A DNA stretch of 64,000 nucleotides from Fen-455 sp050012675. GTDB taxonomy: Bacteria; Actinomycetota; Acidimicrobiia; Acidimicrobiales; Bog-793. Within the stretch, counting starts at the first letter, position 1. Each line of letters starts with the position of its first letter. The notes under the pieces are model-generated. The model did no database searches and had not been told where the DNA came from. It worked only from the letters and a program-made list of their open reading frames with translations. The stretch is taken from assembly GCA_050012675.1 (NCBI GenBank), contig JBEKGS010000007.1, positions 1 through 64,000 on the forward strand. Reading direction: 5' to 3'. This document shows positions 42,337-51,433 of this stretch, in pieces. Both the position numbers and the translations under genes were made by a program.

Positions 42337-44796
42337 TCAGACGCCCAGGCGAGCGCGCCTCATCAGCTCGCCCTTGGTGCGGAGGGTTACCGGCTGATAG
42401 CCGGGCAATGGCACCAAGTGCTCGTGGATGGAGTCGAGCACCCAGGACGGCTGAGGAAAGAACATCGAGTCAAGCTCGGCCGCGGGAGTGATCCAGTTCC
42501 GCGCCCCGACGACCGTCGGCGGCGCGTCGAGGTCGTCGAAGCACAGTTGCGTGAGGTTCGCGGCAACTGTCTGCATGACGCTGCCCCGCTCGACCTCCTC
42601 GGACACGAGTAGCACCTTGCCGGTCTTTCGCACGGACTCGACCAGCGGCTCATGGTCGATCGGGACGGCGGCACGCAGGTCGATCACTTCGGCTGAGACA
42701 CCGAAGTTGGAGGAAAGCTGGTCCGCTGCCTTGATCGCGGTGTACAGCGCCGGCCCGAGCGTCACGATCGTCACGTCACTTCCAGGTCGCTTCACCGATG
42801 GTTCGCCCAGCTCGATCTCGAAGTACCCCTCCGGAACGCCCCCGGGCTGGAACTGCTCGCCGAAGTCGTAGAGCTTCTGGCTCTCGAGGAAGACAACCGG
42901 ATCGGTACCGACGAGCGCAGAGTTCATCATCCCCTTGGCGTCATAGGGAGTGACCGGGTACACGACCTTGAGGCCGGGTATGTGGTGCAGCAGAGCCGTC
43001 CAGTCCTGTGAGTGTTGAGCCCCGTACTTGTCGCCCACCGAAATGCGCAGGACTACGGGCATGTGGAGCACTCCCGCCGACATGGCCTGCCATTTCGACA
43101 GCTGGTTGAAGATCTCGTCACCAGCACGGCCGATGAAGTCGGCGTACATGAGCTCGGCGACTGCACGTCCTCCCTCCATGGCGTAGCCGACGGCCGCCCC
43201 GACGATCGCGGCCTCGGAGATCGGTGAGTTGAAGAGGCGGTGATAGGGCAGAGCCTCCGTGAGGCCTCGGTAGACGCCGAAGGCGCCGCCCCAGTCACGG
43301 TTCTCCTCACCGAAGGCGACCATCGTGGGGTCGATGGCAAAGCGGTGGAGCAATGCCTCGAAGATGGCGTCGCGGATGTTGTACAGCTTCAGCTTGGGCA
43401 CCGGCTCGCCGTCCACGACGGCGGTGCGCTCCTTGCCTGCGATCTGCTTGACACGCGGGTTGTCGGCCAGATCTCCCAAAAGCTCTGGCTCGCGTTCGTC
43501 GAAGCGCTCGACGCGTCCGCCAGAGAACATGACACCGCCCACCATCTCGGAGCTCACCTCGACGCGTGGGCTCGCCTCGAGATCGATCGCCAGCCGGAAC
43601 ATGTCGAAGACCATCTCCTCGGCGGCGGTCCTTGCCTCGTCCAGCGTCGACTCCTTCACCGCTCCGGTGTCCAGGACGTGGGCGCGGAAGCTGGCGATGC
43701 AGTCCGCCGCTTGCCACTGTTCGATCTCCTCACGGCTGCGATAGCTCGACGCATCCGAAGGTGAGTGGCCGCTGTAGCGGTAGGTGAGTGTGTCCAACAA
43801 GACAGGGCCTTGTCCCTTTTCAAGGGTGACACGGGCCCGCTCGAAGGCGTCGACCACAGCGAGGGGGTTGTAGCCGTTGACCTCCTCGGCGTGCATCTGT
43901 TCGGGATTGACTCCGGCGCCGAAGCGGGCGATGGACTGCATTCCCGTCGTCTCGCCTTCGGGCTGGCCTCCCATGCCGTAGAAGTTGTTCATGCAGTTGA
44001 AGATGATCGGCAGCCCACCGCCGATGGAAGGGTCCCAGAGCTTGCGGTACTGGTCCATGGCGGCAAACGTGACGCCCTCCCACACCGGCCCGCAGCTGAA
44101 CGAGCCGTCGCCGATGTTGGCAACCACGATGCCCTGTCGCCGGTTGACTCGCTTGAACAGTGCCGCGCCCGGAGCGATCGAACCCGAGCCGCCGACGATG
44201 GCGTTGTTCGGGTAGATGCCGAAAGCCGTGAAGAACGCGTGCATGGATCCGCCCAGCCCGCGGTTGAAACCGGCTTCGCGTGCAAACATCTCGGTGTAAG
44301 CCCCATACACGAAAAAGCGCTCCGCGAGCTCGCCGACCGGCCCGCTGTACGCCTTGGCGACGGGCGCAAGGACCGCTCCGTCGCGATAAGAGCGCATCAC
44401 GTGCTCCAGGTCGTCATCACTGAACCGGCGGATGGCCGACAGCCCCTTGGCAAGGATCTCACCGTGGCTGCGGTGCGAGCCGAAGATGTGGTCCGCCGGG
44501 GTCAGCGAGTAGGCCATGCCCACCGCCGCCGCCTCCTGGCCGATCGAGAGGTGAGCGGGCCCGGCATGGTTGTAGGCGACGCCCTTGTACGCGCCCTTTG
44601 TCTTTATCTCGTTCAGGATCGTCTCGAACTCGCGGATCGCGCACATGTCGCGCCAGATGTGCACGAGGTCGTCGGGCGAATACCGGGCGCTCTCCTGTTC
44701 GATTGACAGGTTGTAGGCGTTGACGGGGATGTCCTTGAAGTGGAGTGCACCCGGACGGAACACCTCGTCGGGGACTACTGGTATGGACTTGGGCAT
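42337..44796 (-). CDS. 2-oxoacid dehydrogenase E1, fused alpha-beta subunits
   Basis: An 819-aa protein joining E1-alpha (about residues 30-430) and E1-beta (about 470-819). The thiamine diphosphate motif is IGDGSFSCGPVWEGVTFA up to FNCMNN (GDG at 229-231, NN at 270-271). The beta half has NIRDAIFEALLHRF, FNSPISEAAIVGAAVGYAME and VIDLRAAVPIDHEPLVESVR. It catalyses decarboxylation of a 2-oxoacid and acyl transfer to the lipoyl E2. Pyruvate, 2-oxobutyrate or a branched-chain oxoacid are candidates. It follows E3 by 10 bp as the last gene of the rhamnose-linked array. The fused form is less common than separate alpha and beta genes. Confidence 0.9.
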   Translation of the reverse strand: MPKSIPVVPDEVFRPGALHFKDIPVNAYNLSIEQESARYSPDDLVHIWRDMCAIREFETILNEIKTKGAYKGVAYNHAGPAHLSIGQEAAAVGMAYSLTPADHIFGSHRSHGEILAKGLSAIRRFSDDDLEHVMRSYRDGAVLAPVAKAYSGPVGELAERFFVYGAYTEMFAREAGFNRGLGGSMHAFFTAFGIYPNNAIVGGSGSIAPGAALFKRVNRRQGIVVANIGDGSFSCGPVWEGVTFAAMDQYRKLWDPSIGGGLPIIFNCMNNFYGMGGQPEGETTGMQSIARFGAGVNPEQMHAEEVNGYNPLAVVDAFERARVTLEKGQGPVLLDTLTYRYSGHSPSDASSYRSREEIEQWQAADCIASFRAHVLDTGAVKESTLDEARTAAEEMVFDMFRLAIDLEASPRVEVSSEMVGGVMFSGGRVERFDEREPELLGDLADNPRVKQIAGKERTAVVDGEPVPKLKLYNIRDAIFEALLHRFAIDPTMVAFGEENRDWGGAFGVYRGLTEALPYHRLFNSPISEAAIVGAAVGYAMEGGRAVAELMYADFIGRAGDEIFNQLSKWQAMSAGVLHMPVVLRISVGDKYGAQHSQDWTALLHHIPGLKVVYPVTPYDAKGMMNSALVGTDPVVFLESQKLYDFGEQFQPGGVPEGYFEIELGEPSVKRPGSDVTIVTLGPALYTAIKAADQLSSNFGVSAEVIDLRAAVPIDHEPLVESVRKTGKVLLVSEEVERGSVMQTVAANLTQLCFDDLDAPPTVVGARNWITPAAELDSMFFPQPSWVLDSIHEHLVPLPGYQPVTLRTKGELMRRARLGV

Positions 44797-44806
44797 CGAC
44801 TCTCTC

Positions 44807-46162
44807 CTAGGCCACTGGTCGCTGAGCCTTGAGGATCGCTGCGTGCAGCGCCTCGGCTACGGTCGGGTGCGGGAAAATGACCTCGCTTGCTTGTGCCAAG
44901 GTCATCTCGGCTTCGATCATCGCTCCGGCGGCCACAATGAACTCGCTTGACAGGTCACCGATCGCGTGCACGCCGAGGATCTCGCCGTGCGCCGCACCAG
45001 CGAGCACCTTGACGATCCCGGTCTCTCTCACGTGCTCGACGAGGAAGCGCCCTGCAAGTGCCATCGGTACCACACCCTTGCGGTACTCGATGCCGGCCGC
45101 TTGCAGCTCCTCCTCAGTCTTTCCCACCATCGAAACCTCAGGGTGGGAGTAGATCACCGCGGGTATCGCGTCGTAACGCATGCGATCGGGTCTGCCGAAC
45201 ATCGAATTGACGGCCACGATCCCCTCGCGGACCGCCACATGTGCGAGCATGTGCCGCCCTGTCACGTCTCCGCAGGCCCAGATGTTGGGCACATTGGTGC
45301 GTCCCTGGTCATCGACGCGGATGCCTCGGGGAGAGGCGTCGACTCCCACCTCTTCCAGCCCGAGGTCGCTGACGATCGGAGCCCGGCCGGTGGCGTTGAG
45401 GATGTACGTGGCCGAGTCGCTCGCCGGGGCACTCCCGGCATCCTGGTAGTGAAGCGTGGAGCCCTCGATGCCGAGCACCGAGCAGGACAGGTGGAACTCG
45501 ATGCCGCCGCGACGCAGGATCTTGAGAAGCTCGTCGCCGATGTCACCGTCGCAGCCGGAGGCGATCCTCGTCAAGGCCTCGTACACCGTGACCTGCGCGC
45601 CGATCTCGTGGAAGAAGGATGCGAACTCGAGGCCGATGTACCCGCCGCCGACAATCGCTATCCGCTCTGGCACCTCTTTGAGCTCGAAGGCAGAGGTGGA
45701 GTCCAGCACACGCTCGCCGTCGATGCCGGGTATGGGCGGGGTCGCCGGTCGCGAGCCTGAGGCGATGAGTATGTTCGCCGCTTCGTAGCGCTCGCCGGCG
45801 ACCTCGACCGCATTGCGGCCGACTAGGCGACCCGTTCCGTTCAGCACCTCCACGCCGGTGCTGCGAAGCAGCGACGACACGCCGCGCTTCAGCGTGCCGA
45901 CGACGTTGTCCTTGCGGACGAGGAGGGATGGCATGTCGAAGCTGGGCGCGTCGAGGATGATCCCGAAGGCGGCCGCTTCGCGGCACTCGCGGAACAGTCG
46001 GGAGGAGCGCAAGAAGGTCTTCGCCGGTATGCACCCGACATTGAGGCAGGTACCGCCCAACTCAGCCTTCTCGACAAGGGCAACGCTCTTGCCGAGACCA
46101 CCTGCATGGGCGGCAGCCTCATACCCGCCCGGCCCGGCACCAATGACGATCAGATCGAACAT
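44807..46162 (-). CDS. lpdA: Dihydrolipoamide dehydrogenase (E3)
   Basis: A 451-aa FAD-dependent disulfide reductase. The FAD site is LIVIGAGPGGYEAAAHA, the redox disulfide GGTCLNVGCIPAKTFL (C39/C44), the NAD site IAIVGGGYIGLEFASFF, and the C-terminal active-site His-Glu is in FPHPTVAEALHAAI. It reoxidises the E2 lipoyl group with NAD. It starts inside the last 13 bp of the E2 gene and ends 10 bp before E1, so E2-E3-E1 form one tight unit. Confidence 0.94.
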   Translation of the reverse strand: MFDLIVIGAGPGGYEAAAHAGGLGKSVALVEKAELGGTCLNVGCIPAKTFLRSSRLFRECREAAAFGIILDAPSFDMPSLLVRKDNVVGTLKRGVSSLLRSTGVEVLNGTGRLVGRNAVEVAGERYEAANILIASGSRPATPPIPGIDGERVLDSTSAFELKEVPERIAIVGGGYIGLEFASFFHEIGAQVTVYEALTRIASGCDGDIGDELLKILRRGGIEFHLSCSVLGIEGSTLHYQDAGSAPASDSATYILNATGRAPIVSDLGLEEVGVDASPRGIRVDDQGRTNVPNIWACGDVTGRHMLAHVAVREGIVAVNSMFGRPDRMRYDAIPAVIYSHPEVSMVGKTEEELQAAGIEYRKGVVPMALAGRFLVEHVRETGIVKVLAGAAHGEILGVHAIGDLSSEFIVAAGAMIEAEMTLAQASEVIFPHPTVAEALHAAILKAQRPVA

Positions 46163-47520
46163 AGCGACCGCACACTCGCAATCTTTTGCTTGACAACATT
46201 GAGGAATCTCGCCCCCGGGGCACCGTCGATCACCTGGTGGTCGAAGGTGGCCGAAAGGCCTATGACGTCGACGAACTCGACTCCGCCGTCGGGCATACGA
46301 ACCGGCCTCAGCGTGATGGCGTCCACCCCCAGGATGGCTACCTGGGGCGGGTTGATCACCGGCGTGAACGACTCGACCCCGAGCCCGCCGAGGTTGCTCA
46401 CCGTGAAGGTGGCGTCCACCATGTCGTCTGCGCCCAGAGTCCCCTCGAGCGCCCGAGTGGCCAGTGCGCTCATCCGGCCCGACAACTCCGCGACGCTCAG
46501 CTCCTCTGCGTGGTGGACGACGGGGACGACGAGCCCCCGCGGCGTGTCACAGGCAAAGCCCAAGTTGACGTGCGCTCGCTGATAGAGCCGACCTTCGATG
46601 AACTCTGCGTTGACTGCCGGCACTTCGAGCACGGCTCTGATCACGCAGAAAGCCACAAGGTCGTTGATCGTGATGTCGGGGGTGCCGGGAGACGCCTTGA
46701 TGTCCCGGCGGAGCGCCAGCAGGTTGGTCGCGTCTGCTGAGGCGTGGAGGGTGTACTGCGCAGTGCTCGCCAGCGACTCGCCCATGCGCCGGGCGATCCT
46801 CTCGCGCATGCCCGTGAAACGAAGCGGAGGGGGTACGAGGTCACTCGCGCGGACCATGCCGCCTAAACCCGAGCCCGCCCCACGGATCTCGTAACCGCTT
46901 TCCAGAAGGTAGCGAGCGGTGCGGCTGACCGGCACGGTTGAGCCGAGCTCAGCGCGAACGTCCCTCTCCAGGATGCGCCCACCGGGCCCACTGCCCGTTA
47001 GCGTCGCTGAGTCGAGGCCGCGTTCGGCCGCGAGCCGTCTCGCCCGCGGGCTCATACGGCCGACTGGAGCGACGATGCTCTCTGCGGGCACCACAGGTTG
47101 AGCCGCAGGCTGTGCCCCGTTGGATGCTCGGGATCTCGCCAAATTGGGCCCACCGTCACTTGCCGGCGCGACAGCGACCTGCCCCGCCACCGGTTGGGCG
47201 CTGCCTGCGATCGCGCTCACGGGCGTTCCGGCCGTGACGGGCCGGACAGGCACCTTCGGGCGGTACTCCTCGAAGGATTCTCCCACTTCGCCGATAACGC
47301 ACACGTTGGTGAAGACCGGGACCATGGCGCCGTCGTCGAAGAACAGCTCCAGCACGGTCCCGCCCTTGGGCGCAGTTAGGTCGAAGGTGGCCTTGTCAGT
47401 CTCCATCTCGGCGAGAACCTCGCCCGTTGAGACCACGTCGCCCTTGCGCTTGCGCCAAGCCACAAGCAGGCAATGCTCCACGGTGTTGCCCAGCTTGGGC
47501 ATCTCGACTGGCGTCGCCAC
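46150..47520 (-). CDS. Dihydrolipoamide acyltransferase (E2)
   Basis: 456 aa. The lipoyl domain (about 1-78) has the lipoylated Lys43 in EMETDKATFDL. A peripheral subunit-binding domain lies at about 156-192 (MSPRARRLAAERGLD, then LTGSGPGGRILERDV). A second, similar segment at about 199-229 (VSRTARYLLESGYEI, then GSGLGGMVRASDLV) looks like a degenerate extra copy. The catalytic domain ends with the acyltransferase motif TFDHQVIDGAPG (His...Asp-Gly). The open frame extends to 47904, but the GTG at 47520 (VATPVEMPKLG), preceded by GGGAGG, is the real start. Confidence 0.93.
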   Translation of the reverse strand: MATPVEMPKLGNTVEHCLLVAWRKRKGDVVSTGEVLAEMETDKATFDLTAPKGGTVLELFFDDGAMVPVFTNVCVIGEVGESFEEYRPKVPVRPVTAGTPVSAIAGSAQPVAGQVAVAPASDGGPNLARSRASNGAQPAAQPVVPAESIVAPVGRMSPRARRLAAERGLDSATLTGSGPGGRILERDVRAELGSTVPVSRTARYLLESGYEIRGAGSGLGGMVRASDLVPPPLRFTGMRERIARRMGESLASTAQYTLHASADATNLLALRRDIKASPGTPDITINDLVAFCVIRAVLEVPAVNAEFIEGRLYQRAHVNLGFACDTPRGLVVPVVHHAEELSVAELSGRMSALATRALEGTLGADDMVDATFTVSNLGGLGVESFTPVINPPQVAILGVDAITLRPVRMPDGGVEFVDVIGLSATFDHQVIDGAPGARFLNVVKQKIASVRSLCSI

Positions 47521-47558
47521 TTGCTCAGAACCTCCCGGCCGAATGGCTGATCGTGTCG

Positions 47559-49286
47559 TCAGCCAAGTTGGCCATCCGCAGGTGCGGGTGGCTGGCCAGC
47601 CACCCGCAACAGTTCCTTCTCGGCCTCCACGGACCAGTGACCGTCGTCCAGCTTGGACGCCACGGTCGGGTAGGCGCTGGCGAGCTCGGCGAGAGAGAGC
47701 AGCCCGAGGTCTCGTAGAGGCGGGTAGATCACGATCTTTCCCGCCATCGACCTGTCCTGCAGTGCCGCCAGGCCGTCCGCGGCACCGGCCATGCCGGAGA
47801 CCGCGTCGACAGACAGGTTGGTGTCCAACCGGCCGTCGGCGATCCTTTGGAGGAGAACCTCCATGTCGCTTACGACCGACCCGCTCGATCCGAACATGTA
47901 GCACCGGCGCGCGATGTAGCTGTCGAGGTCGATGTCGCCTCGGGTGGCCACAGCGATCCCGGCAAAGATATTGATAAGACTGCGATCCTCGCTCCTGGCG
48001 ATGGCTTCGGCGACCAGTGAAGGGACCGGCACGAGGATGAGGTGGTAGCTGAAGTTACCCACCACGGGCTCGCTGTTGGTGTTCAACAGCCGCAGGCTCA
48101 CCCCGTTTGCCTGCGCGAGAGGCTCGGCCTTGAGCGCAAGAGCGCGCAGCCGAGCGTCGTCGAGGTCGGTGCCCACCACGGTGAGACCGTCCACGCTCGC
48201 GGACAGGCTACGGATGACGTGCATCTGACCCATCGGTCCGGCGGCACCGACAGCCAGCAAGGAGTCTCCCGGCCGCAACTGCCCCGAAGGTGGGATCGTG
48301 GAATAGGAGTCAGCTGCCGACGACCCGACGGTACCGATCCAGCGCGTCGTCTCGTAATGAATTCGGCCGACCCCCACAGACACCGGCGTCCCGATCGTGG
48401 CACCGCCCAGGACGACATTGATGATCCCGCCGACGGCGAGTTTGTCGTTGAGCACTTCGATCGTCGCCTTGGACGCTCCGAAATACACGATGTCGTCGAA
48501 GCCGGCGTCCGACAAGTCGCGGACGTGGCCCGCACGTGTCACCACTACGCCGGGGCCGGCCCAGGCAAAATCAGCCTCGGCCGCCCCTACGACGGTCACG
48601 AAAGCCGGCGGTTGACCGGGCTGAGCCGCCTCGGCGAGGCCCGACACCTCGTGCCCGTCGTCAACGACGACTGCAAGGTGTCCACCGGGCGCAAGCGCGC
48701 GCCGGTTCCCAGTGGAGTAGGAGTTCTCGACGCATGCCCACGGTTCCACCAACGCGACCGCTGACGCGCTCGGTTCCTCTGGCACAGGGATCAGCGACCG
48801 GACACCCGTGGGGTCCACGACGACGCGTTCGTCCATGAGCACGTACTCCTGGAGGCCGCCCTCGAAGTTGTACCCGAAGGCAGCGTTGGAGCCTTTGGTT
48901 GGCAGGCTACGGTAGTCGGTCTGCACGAGGCAGCGCTCGCCGACCCGGTGCCGGGTGACGCCGCTGCCCACAGCGACGATCCGGCAGCAAATCTCGTGTC
49001 CGGGAACTGTCGGCAGCTCACCGGGCACGTAGCTCGGGATCTGCCCGAGAACTTCGGGGGAGATACCGGACACGACCTCGCCCTTACGGGGATGGGCGGA
49101 GAATTGGTTCCACAGCTTGAGGTCTGAGAAACACAGGCCTACGGCCTCAACCTTGACGACGATCTGGTGAAGGCCCGGGCGCGGAACTTCCTTGGCGGTG
49201 TTGAGCAGGAGACGTCCCGGGCCGACCAATTGAACGGCGTTCTGTGTGGCCGGAAGAGCGTCGTCGTCTTGGTGTCGTGTCATCAT
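47559..49286 (-). CDS. Oversized zinc-type (MDR) dehydrogenase
   Basis: A 575-aa member of the medium-chain dehydrogenase/reductase superfamily, where about 340-420 aa is normal. The GroES-like N-terminus has VKVEAVGLCFSDLKLWNQF and VPGHEICCRIVAVGSGVTRH (catalytic Cys and GHE). Two nucleotide-binding-like segments follow: one around APGGHLAVVVDDG...DDIVYFGASKATIEVL and another around LRPGDSLLAVGAAGPMGQMH...VVGTDLDDARLR. The usual four-cysteine structural zinc loop is not evident. The position between rhaEW and E2 suggests oxidation or reduction of a rhamnose-derived intermediate (lactaldehyde, 1,2-propanediol, lactate or a sugar phosphate), but the exact reaction is unknown. Confidence 0.75.
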   Translation of the reverse strand: MMTRHQDDDALPATQNAVQLVGPGRLLLNTAKEVPRPGLHQIVVKVEAVGLCFSDLKLWNQFSAHPRKGEVVSGISPEVLGQIPSYVPGELPTVPGHEICCRIVAVGSGVTRHRVGERCLVQTDYRSLPTKGSNAAFGYNFEGGLQEYVLMDERVVVDPTGVRSLIPVPEEPSASAVALVEPWACVENSYSTGNRRALAPGGHLAVVVDDGHEVSGLAEAAQPGQPPAFVTVVGAAEADFAWAGPGVVVTRAGHVRDLSDAGFDDIVYFGASKATIEVLNDKLAVGGIINVVLGGATIGTPVSVGVGRIHYETTRWIGTVGSSAADSYSTIPPSGQLRPGDSLLAVGAAGPMGQMHVIRSLSASVDGLTVVGTDLDDARLRALALKAEPLAQANGVSLRLLNTNSEPVVGNFSYHLILVPVPSLVAEAIARSEDRSLINIFAGIAVATRGDIDLDSYIARRCYMFGSSGSVVSDMEVLLQRIADGRLDTNLSVDAVSGMAGAADGLAALQDRSMAGKIVIYPPLRDLGLLSLAELASAYPTVASKLDDGHWSVEAEKELLRVAGQPPAPADGQLG

Positions 49287-49387
49287 GTCCGTCTGGCGTG
49301 ATCGTGTGTGATCGGAGTCGCTCTTCTCGTGCGCCTCCGTACCATATGGGATCGTAGACGACCGCTACGACCTCCCGACAATTGAGA

Positions 49388-51433
49388 CTAATGGAGCATT
49401 ACCTGGCCCCCGGTCACAGGTAACGCCTGGCCCGTCTCGTACTCCTGTTCGACCAAGTAATAGATGGCTTTCATGACGTCGGCCGTCGTGCACCCGCGAC
49501 GCATCGGCACCTTGTCGGTGTAGTACCTCTTCACGTCTTCCACTGTCTGAGCACCGGGGACCTTCCCGGTGTCTAAGTACTGAACGAATAGCCCAGTCTT
49601 CGGGTCCGACCACAAGGGTCCATCCAGGAAGTTGCCGGGACAGACGGAGTTCACTTTGATGCCGTCAGCCACAAGCTCGAGGGCGAAGGACTGGGTCAGG
49701 CCAACTCCGCCAAATTTCGAGCCCGCGTAGGCGAAATTCTTCTCCGACCCTGCGAGACCCGATTTCGAGTTGATTTGTATGATGTCGCTCCAGTGATCCG
49801 GGCGTAAACGACGCGGGATCGCCATCACCGGGACGGCCTTTTGCACACACAGGAAGTAGCCCTTGTAGTTCACAGCCGTCGACAGGTCGAAGTCCCCCTC
49901 GGTCTGAGTCTTCACGCTGGCGGCCCTGAGCACGCCCGCATTCGAGACCAGCAGGTCCAGGCCGCCGTAGGCGCGCACGACCTGGTGTATCAGCTCGTCG
50001 ACCGATGCTGGGGCGGCGACGTCGACGGGAAAGCCCATCGCCCGCCCGTCCCCCCACTCCTGGGAAAGAGTCCCGGCCGCCGCCTGTGCGCCTACATCGT
50101 TGACATCGGCCATGGCGACATGTGCACCCTGCGAAACGAGGCCCTGAGCTATTTCCAGACCGAAGCCCTGCGCCGCGCCGGTAACAAGTGCCACCTTGCC
50201 CCCGACACGTCCGGCGCGGTGGGCGGGCGAAGCAACCTGTCGCCTGTAGGACTCGACCTCCCATTCCTCGATGAAGTGTCGCAACTCCTCACCGAGCGGT
50301 TCGATGCCGCCGAGCCCCACGGCGCCAGCCATGACTTCGATTGCGTCCCTGTAAACCTGGCGCACGGCGTCGGCTGCCGACCAGGTGTCGCCAGCGGCAA
50401 ACAGTCCGAGTCCTTTGACCATCACCACGTTGGGCAAGGTCTGGTATCTGCGCTGGTAGTCACCGACGGCGTCAGTGAGGCGTATCACAAGGTCACCTCC
50501 CGCCTCGGCCTCAAACCACAAGGGGAAGGACTTGCAGTAGACGATCTGGTCCGGGCAGAGAGGGCCGAGAGCCGTCACCGCCTCTGCGTCGGTCGCGCCG
50601 GCCAAGCGGATCGTCGCGGGTGAATCGTCGAACGTGACGACCTTTAGAGCTTCGCCCGCACTCAAGAGCACTCGCAACGCCGGCGCGATCATGTTGACGA
50701 TCTCGCGTGACCGAGCCCGGTCCGCCGTGGTCACAACGCCAAAAGGCTGAGGAGACCTGGTCGGTGCCAGTACTCGCTCGAGCTCCTGGAACAACCAGTC
50801 GGTGTGGGCCCTTATCTCGTCAGGCGTTTCCCCACTGACAACCAGACCGTGGTTGCCCATGACCACGGCGCGAGGGCCTTCACGACCGGTTCTCTCCCGG
50901 TAGTCGCAAAGGGCCCGCTCCAGGGTCTTGGCAAGCAGGAAGCCGGGATCGACCGGGTCGACCCAGAGCACCTCGTCACCCAGCTCACGTCGGAGTATCG
51001 CGTCGCCGTCGCGAGCGCAACTGAAGGTGTTGACGAGCGTCGGGTGGGTGTGCACGACGAAGCGGTTCGGAATCAGGTGGTGAAGCACCGCCTCGACCGA
51101 GGGACGTCTCCCTATTTGCGGTTCGACGCGAGCGGCGAGTACCGCTTCTTTGAACTGCTCCTCGCGTTCTTTACGATCGGTGCTGAGAGTGCTTTCCAAC
51201 AGCGTCTGCAGCGCCCCCCTGTCCAGCTCGACGATTCCTTCGAGGCTGATAGTGGCGAGCGCGTAACCGCTCGCCTTGACGAACAGACGGTCACCTATCT
51301 TCACGGAGGTGTTGCCTCCGCCGGCCAGCACGAACTGCGGGTCAGATCCGTAGTAGTGGGACAGGTCGAGCAGATGCTGGAGCGGGCTCTCGTTCGCCGC
51401 GAACGACGGCCACGACCGCCCTGTCGCAGTCAC
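49388..51433 (-). CDS. rhaEW: Bifunctional rhamnulose-1-phosphate aldolase / dehydrogenase
   Basis: 681 aa from a GTG at 51433. Residues 1-400 are a class II (zinc) aldolase: VLAGGGNTSVK (38-45 region), the metal pair VVHTHPTLVN (His128, His130) and VMGNHGLVV (His195). Residues 410-681 are an SDR dehydrogenase: ALVTGAAQGFGLEIA (418-425), SNAG (about 497-500) and the catalytic Tyr-Lys in YAGSK (569-573). Known RhaEW proteins split rhamnulose 1-phosphate into DHAP and L-lactaldehyde and oxidise the aldehyde to lactate. The frame upstream of 51433 overlaps the PHP gene, whose stop overlaps this start by 4 bp (GTGA), so translation is coupled. Confidence 0.92.
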   Translation of the reverse strand: MTATGRSWPSFAANESPLQHLLDLSHYYGSDPQFVLAGGGNTSVKIGDRLFVKASGYALATISLEGIVELDRGALQTLLESTLSTDRKEREEQFKEAVLAARVEPQIGRRPSVEAVLHHLIPNRFVVHTHPTLVNTFSCARDGDAILRRELGDEVLWVDPVDPGFLLAKTLERALCDYRERTGREGPRAVVMGNHGLVVSGETPDEIRAHTDWLFQELERVLAPTRSPQPFGVVTTADRARSREIVNMIAPALRVLLSAGEALKVVTFDDSPATIRLAGATDAEAVTALGPLCPDQIVYCKSFPLWFEAEAGGDLVIRLTDAVGDYQRRYQTLPNVVMVKGLGLFAAGDTWSAADAVRQVYRDAIEVMAGAVGLGGIEPLGEELRHFIEEWEVESYRRQVASPAHRAGRVGGKVALVTGAAQGFGLEIAQGLVSQGAHVAMADVNDVGAQAAAGTLSQEWGDGRAMGFPVDVAAPASVDELIHQVVRAYGGLDLLVSNAGVLRAASVKTQTEGDFDLSTAVNYKGYFLCVQKAVPVMAIPRRLRPDHWSDIIQINSKSGLAGSEKNFAYAGSKFGGVGLTQSFALELVADGIKVNSVCPGNFLDGPLWSDPKTGLFVQYLDTGKVPGAQTVEDVKRYYTDKVPMRRGCTTADVMKAIYYLVEQEYETGQALPVTGGQVMLH

